From positions 1 through 8,660 of the forward strand of contig JAWOCQ010000062.1 of the NCBI GenBank assembly GCA_046483725.1: a stretch of 8,660 nucleotides of DNA. The letters run 5' to 3'. The DNA comes from T3SED10-47 sp046483725 (GTDB lineage: Bacteria; Bipolaricaulota; Bipolaricaulia; Bipolaricaulales; Bipolaricaulaceae). The notes below the pieces were generated by a model. That model made no database searches and was not told the origin of the DNA. It was given only the letters and a program-made list of their open reading frames with translations. A program made the position numbers and the translations under genes. The first letter of the stretch is position 1. Each line of letters opens with the position of its first letter. This document shows, one piece after another, positions 1-5,187 of this stretch.

Positions 1-580
1 AGTGGGAGGGGGTGAGCCCACCCGGAAGCCACAAGCCCAACACGGCTGTCCCGCAGGCGTTCTTCAACAAAGCGGAGGGGGTAAAGAGGCTGGCAACGGA
101 AACGGGAGCCGGCCAATGGGGCAGCGCCCTTGCCTTCGCCTGCCAGCTATTCGATGTTGCGTGCAAGTCGTACATGGTGCGGGTGAGCTATGACCAGAAG
201 CCCTACCGGCGGATCTTGATGCAGACATGGGGGGCGGAGTGCGTGCCCAGCCCCAGCCCGGACACAGAGGCCGGCCGGCGTGTCCTCGCCGAAGACCCCG
301 AGACCAGCGGCTCTTTAGGGATCGCGATCAGTGAGGCAGTGGAGGACGCGGTCACCCACAGCGACACCAAGTACTCCTTGGGCAGCGTGCTGAACCATGT
401 TCTCCTCCATCAAACGGTGATTGGGCTGGAGGCAGTAACTTCGCCGGGCTGTTCCTGCCGTTTATCGCCGACAAGACAAGCGGAGCCGCACCGAACCTGC
501 GAGTGCTGTGCACCGAGCCCGGGGACCGGGACGAGGCGATACAGGCGGCGCTGGCCTCCCTGCCCGGCGTGCCCGGCTGA
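1..580 (+). pseudogene. trpB2: TrpB2-type tryptophan synthase beta chain, 5' end outside window, internally deleted and frameshifted
   Basis: The frame entering from the left edge reads KWEGVSPPGSHKPN, then TETGAGQWGSALAFACQLF and LGSVLNHVLLHQTVIGLEA. These are hallmark blocks of the TrpB2 subgroup of tryptophan synthase beta chains, PLP enzymes that join indole and serine to make tryptophan. The PLP lysine of the SHKPN block is at 33-35. About 80-90 N-terminal residues would lie upstream. At 428-434 the sequence jumps from the GLEA block straight into GGSNFAGLFLPFIADK in another frame, so roughly 20 residues and the frame are lost at a short shared GGAGGCA. The second frame runs to a stop at 578-580 after LRVLCTEPGDRDEAIQAALA. 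It lacks most of the C-terminal half, including the second substrate-binding region. The ending could be a real TrpB2 tail after a second deletion, or foreign sequence. The enzyme is unlikely to be active. An assembly collapse would look the same. Family assignment is confident; pseudogene status less so. Confidence 0.8.
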
Positions 581-598
581 GGCGCTACTGGGGGTCGT

Positions 599-626
599 CC
601 GCCCGTGGAGGGGCCGGGGCGGGCGG
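599..626 (+). terminator. GC-rich hairpin between the convergent trpB2 remnant and lipocalin genes
   Basis: CCGCCCG (599-605) pairs perfectly with CGGGCGG (620-626) around a 14-nt loop. The hairpin lies 19 nt past the trpB2 stop and is followed by CCCTTGTCCTCT, which is only weakly T-rich. The position between convergent genes suits a terminator, but the missing T-tract keeps confidence low. Confidence 0.3.
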
Positions 627-665
627 CCCTTGTCCTCTGGAGGGGAAGCGTACCGGACCGGGGGC

Positions 666-1211
666 TTAGCCGGTGTGCTCGGTCCGGCGGAAATTCGCGG
701 GGTCGTAGCCCTGCTTGGCGAGCCTGTCGAAGATCGCGGCGAGGTGCTCCTCGGGGAGCTCGGGCTCCCGGGCCAGTACCCAGCCGTACTCGCGGGAGGG
801 GTGGCCAACGACGGCGTAGCTGTAATCGGGCGCCAGGTCGATAACCCAATACGGTGCGGTGAACAAGGGAATCCCGAACACCACGGCGAAGCTCACCCGC
901 AGCTTGGCCGGGGCATCGCCGGGCCAGGCGCGTCCGCGGGCCTCAAGGATCCGCCCATCGGTGCGCCGACAGGCGTTTGCCACTTCGACGCTTCCGTCAT
1001 CGCGCAGGGTGTAGGTGGCAGTGGTGTCCGAGACACAGCGGCGCTGGAAGCTCGCCGGGATGCTGGCGATCTCGTACCAAACGCCCATGTACCGCTCTAG
1101 GTCAAGCTCCTCCACTACTTGAAGTTCCGGGGTCGGGGTGCGTCCTGTGTGGAGCACTATTCCTAGGGCCACAACAGCGCCTATGGCGATGAATGGCAGC
1201 ACTTTGTCCAT
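666..1211 (-). CDS. Blc/apolipoprotein D-type lipocalin with an N-terminal membrane anchor
   Basis: This is a 181-residue bacterial lipocalin, a beta-barrel that binds lipids or other hydrophobic molecules at the cell envelope. The ATG at 1211 is chosen because AAAGGAGAGGAGA lies directly upstream, and the family block begins soon after; upstream in-frame sequence does not look like lipocalin. Residues 4-20 are a hydrophobic segment. Residues 37-52 (LDLERYMGVWYEIASI) carry the lipocalin GxW motif (G43, W45), ATYTLRDDGSVEV at 65-77 is the next conserved block, and residues 131-175 (SYAVVGHPSREYGWVL and onward) match the Blc C-terminal half. E. coli Blc is an outer-membrane lipoprotein, but no cysteine occurs in the first 58 residues, so this one cannot be lipidated in that way. 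It is probably a signal-anchored or exported protein. C59 and C81 could form a disulfide. Upstream lies the promoter-leader-terminator unit at 1257-1435, which may control it. Its stop faces the trpB2 remnant. Confidence 0.87.
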   Translation of the reverse strand: MDKVLPFIAIGAVVALGIVLHTGRTPTPELQVVEELDLERYMGVWYEIASIPASFQRRCVSDTTATYTLRDDGSVEVANACRRTDGRILEARGRAWPGDAPAKLRVSFAVVFGIPLFTAPYWVIDLAPDYSYAVVGHPSREYGWVLAREPELPEEHLAAIFDRLAKQGYDPANFRRTEHTG

Positions 1212-1261
1212 GTCTCCTCTCCTTTGTGGACTCGTCCAGCGTGGGGGCAGCCTGAAATAGA

Positions 1262-1294
1262 GAACGGCCCGCACCCTTGGGGCACGGGCCGTTC
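1262..1294 (-). terminator. Strong intrinsic-terminator-like hairpin
   Basis: GAACGGCCCG (1262-1271) and CGGGCCGTTC (1285-1294) form a perfect 10-bp stem with a 13-nt loop, in which CCC and GGG can pair further. On the minus strand it is followed by TCTATTT, a modest T-tract. It could end the transporter operon, the short transcript from the 1407-1435 promoter, or both. In a leader RNA it could attenuate lipocalin expression. Confidence 0.6.
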
Positions 1295-1318
1295 GTTGTT
1301 ACCGTACTTGGCTAAACA

Positions 1319-1345
1319 CTACACCTCATCCGGGTATGCATACAT
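1319..1345 (-). CDS. Possible 8-codon leader peptide (MYAYPDEV)
   Basis: Inside the candidate leader RNA, an ATG at 1345-1343 opens an 8-codon frame ending in TAG at 1321-1319. A G-rich stretch, AAGGGGGTGGG, lies immediately upstream but sits very close to the ATG for a Shine-Dalgarno. An in-frame TAA closes it four codons upstream. The stop falls in the 3' strand of the basal stem of the proposed RNA, so translation would disturb that fold. A frame this short can easily arise by chance, so this is weakly supported. Confidence 0.12.
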   Translation of the reverse strand: MYAYPDEV

Positions 1346-1406
1346 CCCACCCCCTTATGTTCCCCCCGGCGGCAAGCCGGGGAAGATGAGTGCCTAGGCA
1401 ACAGCC

Positions 1407-1435
1407 ACTCTAGCACTCGCGGCGCGCCAGGTCAA
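1407..1435 (-). promoter_or_regulatory. Sigma70-like promoter
   Basis: On the minus strand TTGACC (1435-1430) and TAGAGT (1412-1407) are separated by exactly 17 nt. The -35 matches the consensus at 5 of 6 positions and the -10 at 4 of 6. It lies just after the stop of the ABC ATPase gene and reads towards the lipocalin, so it would give the short leader or sRNA and possibly the lipocalin mRNA. This is the best promoter in the window. Confidence 0.6.
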
Positions 1436-1466
1436 CTGCACTGCCTGTGGACGAGCTATACGCCGA

Positions 1467-2210
1467 TCATGATTCATGTGGAGCCTCAAGCGACTGAGCG
1501 ATAGAGGGGAGCCCGACCTCACCGTGTTCGTGATCAAGAGGGTGGGGCTCGGGTACGAGCACTCCTTGATGTAGGCGAAGCGTGTGGCCGGCCACTTGGC
1601 GGAAGAACGCGGCCTCGTGGGTGACGAGGAGCACGGCGATTCCGTCCTCGGCGAGCTTCCGCACGATCTCTGCCAGCCCTTGGATGAGCTCGGGGTCCAG
1701 CGCTGCAGTGGGCTCGTCGAGCATGAGGAGGCGCGGTTCCAGTACCAGGGCACGTGCAATGGCCACGCGTTGTTTCTGGCCGCCGGAGAGATGGTAGGGG
1801 CGGGCCTGAGCCTTCCCAGCGAGCCCCAGGCGGTCCAGGGCAGCCCGAGCTCGCCGGTCTGCCTCCCCACGGGACAGTCTGCGCACAGCCCGCAGCGCCA
1901 GCGTGCAATTCCCCAGGGCGGTGAGGTGGGGGAACAAGTGGTACTGCTGGTAGACGAGGCCTATGCGCGAGCGGATCTTGTCCAGGTGAGCGTTGCTTGC
2001 CGTGATCTCGCGCCCCTCGACTCGGATTTGGCCGTGATCCGGTTCCTCCAAGCGGTTGATGCAGCGCAGTAGCGTGGTCTTTCCGCATCCGGATGGGCCG
2101 AGCAGCGCCAAGATCTCCCCGCTCCCAGCCTGCAGATTGACGCCCCGCAACACTTGGGTTCGTCCGTAGGCCTTCCACAGGTGTCTGACCTCGAGGCAGT
2201 ATTCAGGCAC
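1467..2210 (-). CDS. Polar amino acid ABC transporter ATP-binding protein (GlnQ/HisP type)
   Basis: This 247-residue nucleotide-binding subunit hydrolyses ATP at the cytoplasmic face to power uptake by the permeases encoded just upstream. All catalytic motifs are intact: Walker A GPSGCGKT (38-45), a Q-loop around YQQYHLFPH (87-95), the signature LSGGQ (141-145), Walker B LLMLDEP with catalytic E166, the D-loop at ALD (170-172) and the switch histidine H198 in VTHE. YQQYHLFPHLTAL and the overall length of about 240 residues are typical of the polar amino acid transporter subfamily. The GTG at 2210 is chosen because AGGAGGAGAC lies directly upstream and the first beta strand follows at once; upstream ATG codons lie deep inside the permease gene. 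It overlaps the preceding permease by 8 nt, so translation is probably coupled. It is the last gene of the operon. The substrate cannot be told from the ATPase. Confidence 0.93.
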   Translation of the reverse strand: MPEYCLEVRHLWKAYGRTQVLRGVNLQAGSGEILALLGPSGCGKTTLLRCINRLEEPDHGQIRVEGREITASNAHLDKIRSRIGLVYQQYHLFPHLTALGNCTLALRAVRRLSRGEADRRARAALDRLGLAGKAQARPYHLSGGQKQRVAIARALVLEPRLLMLDEPTAALDPELIQGLAEIVRKLAEDGIAVLLVTHEAAFFRQVAGHTLRLHQGVLVPEPHPLDHEHGEVGLPSIAQSLEAPHES

Positions 2211-2931
2211 GTCTCCTCCTGCGCAAAAGGCCAACTTGGTCAGGGCGTCCCAGGGGCGCAGCGGGGGCCGGTGCGCTGTGCGTGGGGCGGTCGAGGGCCA
2301 CACGCCGCTCGATCCACCTGGCTCCCGCTGCCACCACTGCCACCAAAAGGAGGTAGATCACACCCACTACGAGAAACACCTCGAAGAAGCGGAACGTACG
2401 ATAGGCGATCTGGCGTCCGGCACCGGTGAGTTCTACCAGGGTTACCAAGTATGCCAGCGATGAGTATTTGACGAGATAGACGACCTCGTTTGTGCAGCCG
2501 GGCAATGCACGCCGGAATGCTTGGGGGAACACCACGCGCAACAGGGCCGTTCTGCGGCCCAGGCCCAAGGCGCGAGCCGCTTCGAACTGGGATGAGGGGA
2601 TGGAAAGGAGCGCGCCTCTTAGGTACTCAGCGTGGTACGCGCCGCTGCACATGCCGAAGGCGAAAACCGCCGCAGCCAGCGGGGAGAGCACGGGACCCAA
2701 CCGGGGAAGGCCGTAATACAGGAGAAAGAGCTGAACCAAGAGGGGCGTCCCCCGCAGCACACTCCTGTAGAGATGGGAGAGCCAGCGAAAGGGGAGTGGT
2801 GCATGGACCCCTGCCAGGGCCACCAACACCCCCAAGGCCAAACCCAACGGCGCAGAGGCAGCGATAAGGATCACCGTCATCCGCAATCCTACCAGTAGCT
2901 CACCGAACACCTGTGTGGTGAGGAAGCTCAT
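2203..2931 (-). CDS. Polar amino acid ABC transporter permease (second)
   Basis: This is a 242-residue inner-membrane permease of the HisM/GlnP type. The hydrophobic segments, roughly at 13-42, 64-75, 82-97, 155-170 and 183-203, fit the usual five-helix arrangement. GTPLLVQLFLLYYGLP (61-76) is the characteristic block after the second loop. The EAA coupling loop that docks on the ATPase is FEAARALGLGRRTALLRVVF at 116-135. The ATG at 2931 overlaps the TGA of the previous permease as ATGA, so the two are almost certainly translationally coupled. The frame stays open far upstream, but that part is only a shadow of the first permease. The C-terminal tail from about 211 is rich in Pro, Ala and Arg and ends RRRRRA. 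Those arginines come from reading the Shine-Dalgarno of the ATPase gene in frame. With its neighbours it forms a complete importer. Confidence 0.92.
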   Translation of the reverse strand: MSFLTTQVFGELLVGLRMTVILIAASAPLGLALGVLVALAGVHAPLPFRWLSHLYRSVLRGTPLLVQLFLLYYGLPRLGPVLSPLAAAVFAFGMCSGAYHAEYLRGALLSIPSSQFEAARALGLGRRTALLRVVFPQAFRRALPGCTNEVVYLVKYSSLAYLVTLVELTGAGRQIAYRTFRFFEVFLVVGVIYLLLVAVVAAGARWIERRVALDRPTHSAPAPAAPLGRPDQVGLLRRRRRA

Positions 2932-3608
2932 CGAGTCACCCGCCGCACGCCCAGTCCGGGGATACGCATGTGGCGTTCCACGACCCGCAAGGCGGCGACC
3001 CCTCCAGATGTGAGGATCCAGTACAGCGCGGCGACCGCCAAGTACGCGGTAAGTGGGTCCCCGGTGCGCGTGGCCATAAATCTCCCTACGCTCATCAGCT
3101 CCACCACGCCCACCACGAACGCGAGCGCCGAGTCCTTTAGGACGACGGCGTACTCGTTGGCCAATCCGGGCATGGAGAAGCGCAACGCCTGAGGGAGGAG
3201 GATCCACAGAAGCGCCTGGCCGCGGGACAGCCCCAGGGCTCGGGCTGCCTCCTCCTGCCCCGGCTCCACCATGCCCAACGCCCCCCGAAAGATCTGGCCT
3301 TGGTAGGCGGCGCTGCGAAGGCCAAGGACGAGAACGGCGGCAGCGAATGGCGGCATGTGCACGCCAGGCAGCCCGCCCAGGCCGAAGTAGAAGAGAAAGA
3401 GTAGCACGATCACCGGGAAGCCCCGGAAGATTCGGTCGAAGATCGACAAGAGGATTCGAAGCAGGCGGTGGCCATGTCCGTGGGCAACGCCCACAGGGAT
3501 GCCCAGGATTAGCCCTCCTCCCACCGCGGCGATTACGACAGCCAAGGTGGCGCCGGCCCCGGCGATGAGAGCTGGCGCGGAGACAGCGATGGAATTCCAG
3601 GCGTTCAT
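2928..3608 (-). CDS. Polar amino acid ABC transporter permease (first)
   Basis: This is a 226-residue inner-membrane permease of the HisQ/GlnP type. It partners the second permease to form the channel for an amino acid delivered by the binding protein. FRGFPVIVLLFLFYFGLGG (61-79) and LRSAAYQGQIFRGAL (97-111) are signature regions of the family. The EAA loop is EEAARALGLSRGQALLWILL at 119-138, followed by PQALRFSMPGLANEY. The ATG at 3608 is chosen because the family's N-terminal helix begins shortly after it. The in-frame extension upstream would run through the hairpin and into the binding-protein gene and does not look like protein. No good Shine-Dalgarno lies at normal spacing: the nearest GGAGG is about 24 nt away, in the 5' arm of the hairpin at 3618-3640. 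Expression may depend on that structure. The stop overlaps the next start by 4 nt. Confidence 0.91.
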   Translation of the reverse strand: MNAWNSIAVSAPALIAGAGATLAVVIAAVGGGLILGIPVGVAHGHGHRLLRILLSIFDRIFRGFPVIVLLFLFYFGLGGLPGVHMPPFAAAVLVLGLRSAAYQGQIFRGALGMVEPGQEEAARALGLSRGQALLWILLPQALRFSMPGLANEYAVVLKDSALAFVVGVVELMSVGRFMATRTGDPLTAYLAVAALYWILTSGGVAALRVVERHMRIPGLGVRRVTR

Positions 3609-3617
3609 GGATTGGGC

Positions 3618-3640
3618 GGGGGGAGGACGAACCTCCCCCC
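3618..3640 (-). promoter_or_regulatory. Intercistronic GC hairpin between binding-protein and permease genes
   Basis: GGGGGGAGG (3618-3626) and CCTCCCCCC (3632-3640) form a perfect 9-bp stem with a 5-nt loop, in the 52-nt gap between the binding-protein stop and the permease ATG. On the transcript the 5' arm contains GGAGG and the 3' arm CCTCC. No T-tract follows, so it is more likely an mRNA-stabilising or translation-tuning element than a terminator. Such hairpins are known to let binding proteins be made in excess over permeases. Confidence 0.6.
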
Positions 3641-3660
3641 ACGTTCCTCGAACAGCTGGT

Positions 3661-4431
3661 TCACCGGCCGACGAGCCACTTTGCCACCAGCTCATCCCAC
3701 ACTGGGGCGGATTGGATCCTCCGTAGGCCCTCGTTTAGGAGTGCCAGGAGCTCAGTGTCCCCTTTGCGTACGGCGTACCCGTAGATCTCGCCGGTGGCGA
3801 TCGTACCCACGACGGTGAGAGGACGATCGGCTATGGATGACAGCGCGGTGGGCTCGTCCATCACTGCCGCGTCGATGCGCCCGATGACTAGGTCCTCTAG
3901 GGCCAGAAGGAAGTTGTCGTAGAGCACGAGATTAACGGAGATCCCGGAGTCCACCACTTGCTCCTCCAACCACTCCTGGGAAGTGGTCCCTCGCTGGACG
4001 CCGATGCGCCTTCCTGGCTGAACAGCGGTGAAGACGTTGAACTCTGGTTGTGGCTCCCCGCCAGTTGGCGTCCGCTCCCGGACCACTATGGCCAGGTCCA
4101 CCTGCCAGTAGGCTTCGGTGAACGCCACCTGCTCCTTCCGCGCCTCGGTGATCGTCATGCCGGAGGCGATAAAATCGATATTCCCCACCAGCAGCGTGGG
4201 GATGATCGCGTCCCAGTCGACTGGGACGATCTCCAGCTCAAAGCCCATCTCCTCAGCGATCCAGCGTACGACGTCTACATCGAAGCCGGCAGGGTTGCCG
4301 GTCTCGTCGATGAACGAGAAGGGCGGGAACGCTGCATCGATCCCGTCCACGTACTGGGGCGCCCCTACAGCGCCCACCGTAACAGCCATCGCCACGGTCG
4401 TGGCCCACACGATTACGCTCCATCGGTTCAT
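3661..4431 (-). CDS. Amino acid ABC transporter substrate-binding protein (SBP family 3)
   Basis: This 256-residue extracytoplasmic binding protein belongs to the GlnH/HisJ/ArtJ family. Residues 1-24 form a signal peptide with a hydrophobic core and likely cleavage after AVGA. No cysteine occurs there, so it is a soluble periplasmic-type protein. The mature start YVDGIDAAFPPFSFID, then GNPAGFDVDVVRWIAEEMG (45-63), IDFIASGMTITEARKEQVAF (85-104) and DAAVMDEPTALSSI (187-200), are in family order. R98 and D192 are at the positions that usually hold the alpha-carboxylate and alpha-amino group of the ligand, so an amino acid substrate is likely; which one cannot be read from the sequence. The ATG at 4431 is chosen for AAAGGAG 6 nt upstream and for the signal peptide. 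It is the first gene of the transporter operon. I saw no convincing promoter between it and the divergent glpX region. Confidence 0.93.
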   Translation of the reverse strand: MNRWSVIVWATTVAMAVTVGAVGAPQYVDGIDAAFPPFSFIDETGNPAGFDVDVVRWIAEEMGFELEIVPVDWDAIIPTLLVGNIDFIASGMTITEARKEQVAFTEAYWQVDLAIVVRERTPTGGEPQPEFNVFTAVQPGRRIGVQRGTTSQEWLEEQVVDSGISVNLVLYDNFLLALEDLVIGRIDAAVMDEPTALSSIADRPLTVVGTIATGEIYGYAVRKGDTELLALLNEGLRRIQSAPVWDELVAKWLVGR

Positions 4432-4842
4432 GTGCACTCCTTTGCATCGGTAGTCGCAATGCTGCGTTGTAGCAGTTGAGTCCGTGCGCCTTCCCCAACA
4501 AACCCGGAAGACGCGAAGGCAGGCGTAGCCCTCTCTCGACGTTCTGGAACTCCTGCGCAAAGCGTTCGGCGCGGGGGCTACAGCTCGCGAGAGGGGCTAT
4601 ATATGCAGGTGCTCGTGATGGGCGGAATGGTGTACGTGGAGGGTGGTACAGCTCCATAAGATGAGCTTTGACTCTTCCAAGTGGGTCATCATGGTGACCA
4701 CCTCCACGTATGAGATAGAAGGCATTCTAGCCGTGGAAGGGTAGTTGTGCAACCAGGACGCATATCCAAAGCGCCTGTGGACACCATTTTGCCCTTGATG
4801 GCCTGGAGGCGTGGGCGAGCGAGCTCTGGGGAGCAACAAAAA
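4432..4842. other. Long gap between divergent units, no supported gene
   Basis: This is the upstream region of the transporter operon. No promoter with both boxes at good spacing could be found on either strand; TATATAT at 4598-4604 has no matching -35 box. Several frames are open but their products are rich in His, Pro and Arg and look like shadows. The one notable coding trace is MVTTSTYEIEG read from 4694 (+), which resembles the N-terminus of YbjQ-type proteins and runs into a stop 17 codons on. See the finding on 4694-5067. Confidence 0.4.
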
Positions 4843-5067
4843 GTGATGATGAGGACCTTTCTGCCGATGTGCCTGCCGGTGGCGGCTGTCTTCGCCATGG
4901 ACCTTACGGCTCTCGCGCACATCGTGATCGCTGTTTTCACCGTGCGCTTCTGCCATTACCTGATCGGCTTTCTGGAGCTCCACTGGAGGGGGACGGCGAG
5001 CTACAAGTCGCCTTGGTCTCCACTGGTGGTAGGGCTCCGGGCCATGGTGGCTGTCAAACAGGGCTGA
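4843..5067 (+). CDS. Unrecognised small hydrophobic protein, or 3' part of a decayed gene
   Basis: This 74-residue frame starts at a GTG preceded by GGGGAG at 9-nt spacing, with two ATG codons directly after it. Third codon positions are about 80% G or C, as in the real genes nearby, which favours genuine coding on this strand. Residues 5-33 (TFLPMCLPVAAVFAMDLTAL, then AHIVIAVF) and 37-45 are hydrophobic and could cross the membrane once or twice; the tail is basic. I do not recognise a family. The frame is open back to about 4740 with weaker codon bias, so the gene could be longer. An alternative reading is that it is the rest of a frameshifted YbjQ-like gene: HIVIAVFTVRF and LELHWRGTA fall about where that family has AVVGVRF and EVLAYGTA. 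A GTG frame on the opposite strand (4689-4940) shares the same codon bias but has no ribosome-binding site. Confidence 0.33.
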   Translation: MMMRTFLPMCLPVAAVFAMDLTALAHIVIAVFTVRFCHYLIGFLELHWRGTASYKSPWSPLVVGLRAMVAVKQG

Positions 5068-5167
5068 GCGCTCCTTCTGTAGTAACCCCGTGCTGCTGTG
5101 ATCTGGTGAGGGGCTTGCTGGGAGGGGTGGCTGGCCCCTGGTCAGCCTGTTGGAGTAGAGTTTTGCA

Positions 5168-5187
5168 TAAGGAGGTGGTGGGCCATC
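5168..5187 (+). promoter_or_regulatory. Near-perfect Shine-Dalgarno that points to an AUC start for glpX
   Basis: TAAGGAGGTG (5168-5177) matches the consensus complement of the 16S rRNA 3' end over 10 nt. Nine bases after GGAGG, in the glpX frame, comes ATC at 5185-5187. Between this site and the family's conserved N-terminus no ATG, GTG or TTG occurs in frame until TTG at 5209, which has no Shine-Dalgarno. The other in-frame codons here are TGG, TGG and GCC. Confidence 0.7.

Larger units (their letters stand above)
1257..1400 (-). ncRNA. Candidate structured small RNA or attenuating leader upstream of the lipocalin gene
   Basis: Transcription from the promoter at 1407-1435 would start near 1400 and reach the terminator-like hairpin at 1262-1294, giving an RNA of about 140 nt. 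Visible pairings suggest a three-way junction. CACTCATC (1392-1385) pairs with GATGAGGTG (1330-1322) with one bulge. CCCCGGC and GCCGGGG (1382-1376 with 1370-1364) form a 7-bp hairpin with a 5-nt loop. GGGT and ACCC enclose the palindrome GTATGCATAC (1334-1343). I do not recognise any named riboswitch or sRNA family in it. It may be a free-standing sRNA or the 5' leader of the lipocalin mRNA, whose start lies about 50 nt past the hairpin. The evidence is structural inspection by eye only. Confidence 0.4.

Noticed and set aside
352..849. Minus-strand ORF of 165 codons over trpB2 and the lipocalin end
   Set aside because: Arg/Pro/Gly-rich shadow of two recognisable genes, no ribosome-binding site.
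435..1100. Continuation of the trpB2 frame as a long plus-strand ORF to 1100
   Set aside because: After 434 the translation no longer resembles TrpB2, and from 666 on it is antisense to the lipocalin. High GC keeps the frame open.
1322..1330. GATGAG in the leader RNA as a hammerhead ribozyme core
   Set aside because: The required CUGAUGA and GAAA core segments are absent.
1584..2072. Plus-strand ORF of 162 codons
   Set aside because: Antisense shadow of the ABC ATPase, whose motifs are all intact on the other strand.
2932..3642. Upstream extension of the second permease to 3642, a 479-residue reading
   Set aside because: The extra part is an out-of-frame reading of the first permease, Arg/Pro-rich with no membrane segments.
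4598..4604. TATATAT as a -10 box for the transporter operon or a plus-strand gene
   Set aside because: No acceptable -35 at 16-18 nt on either strand.
4689..4940. Minus-strand GTG ORF of 83 codons
   Set aside because: No ribosome-binding site and no recognisable family. Its third-position GC comes from sharing codon phase with the better-supported plus-strand frame.
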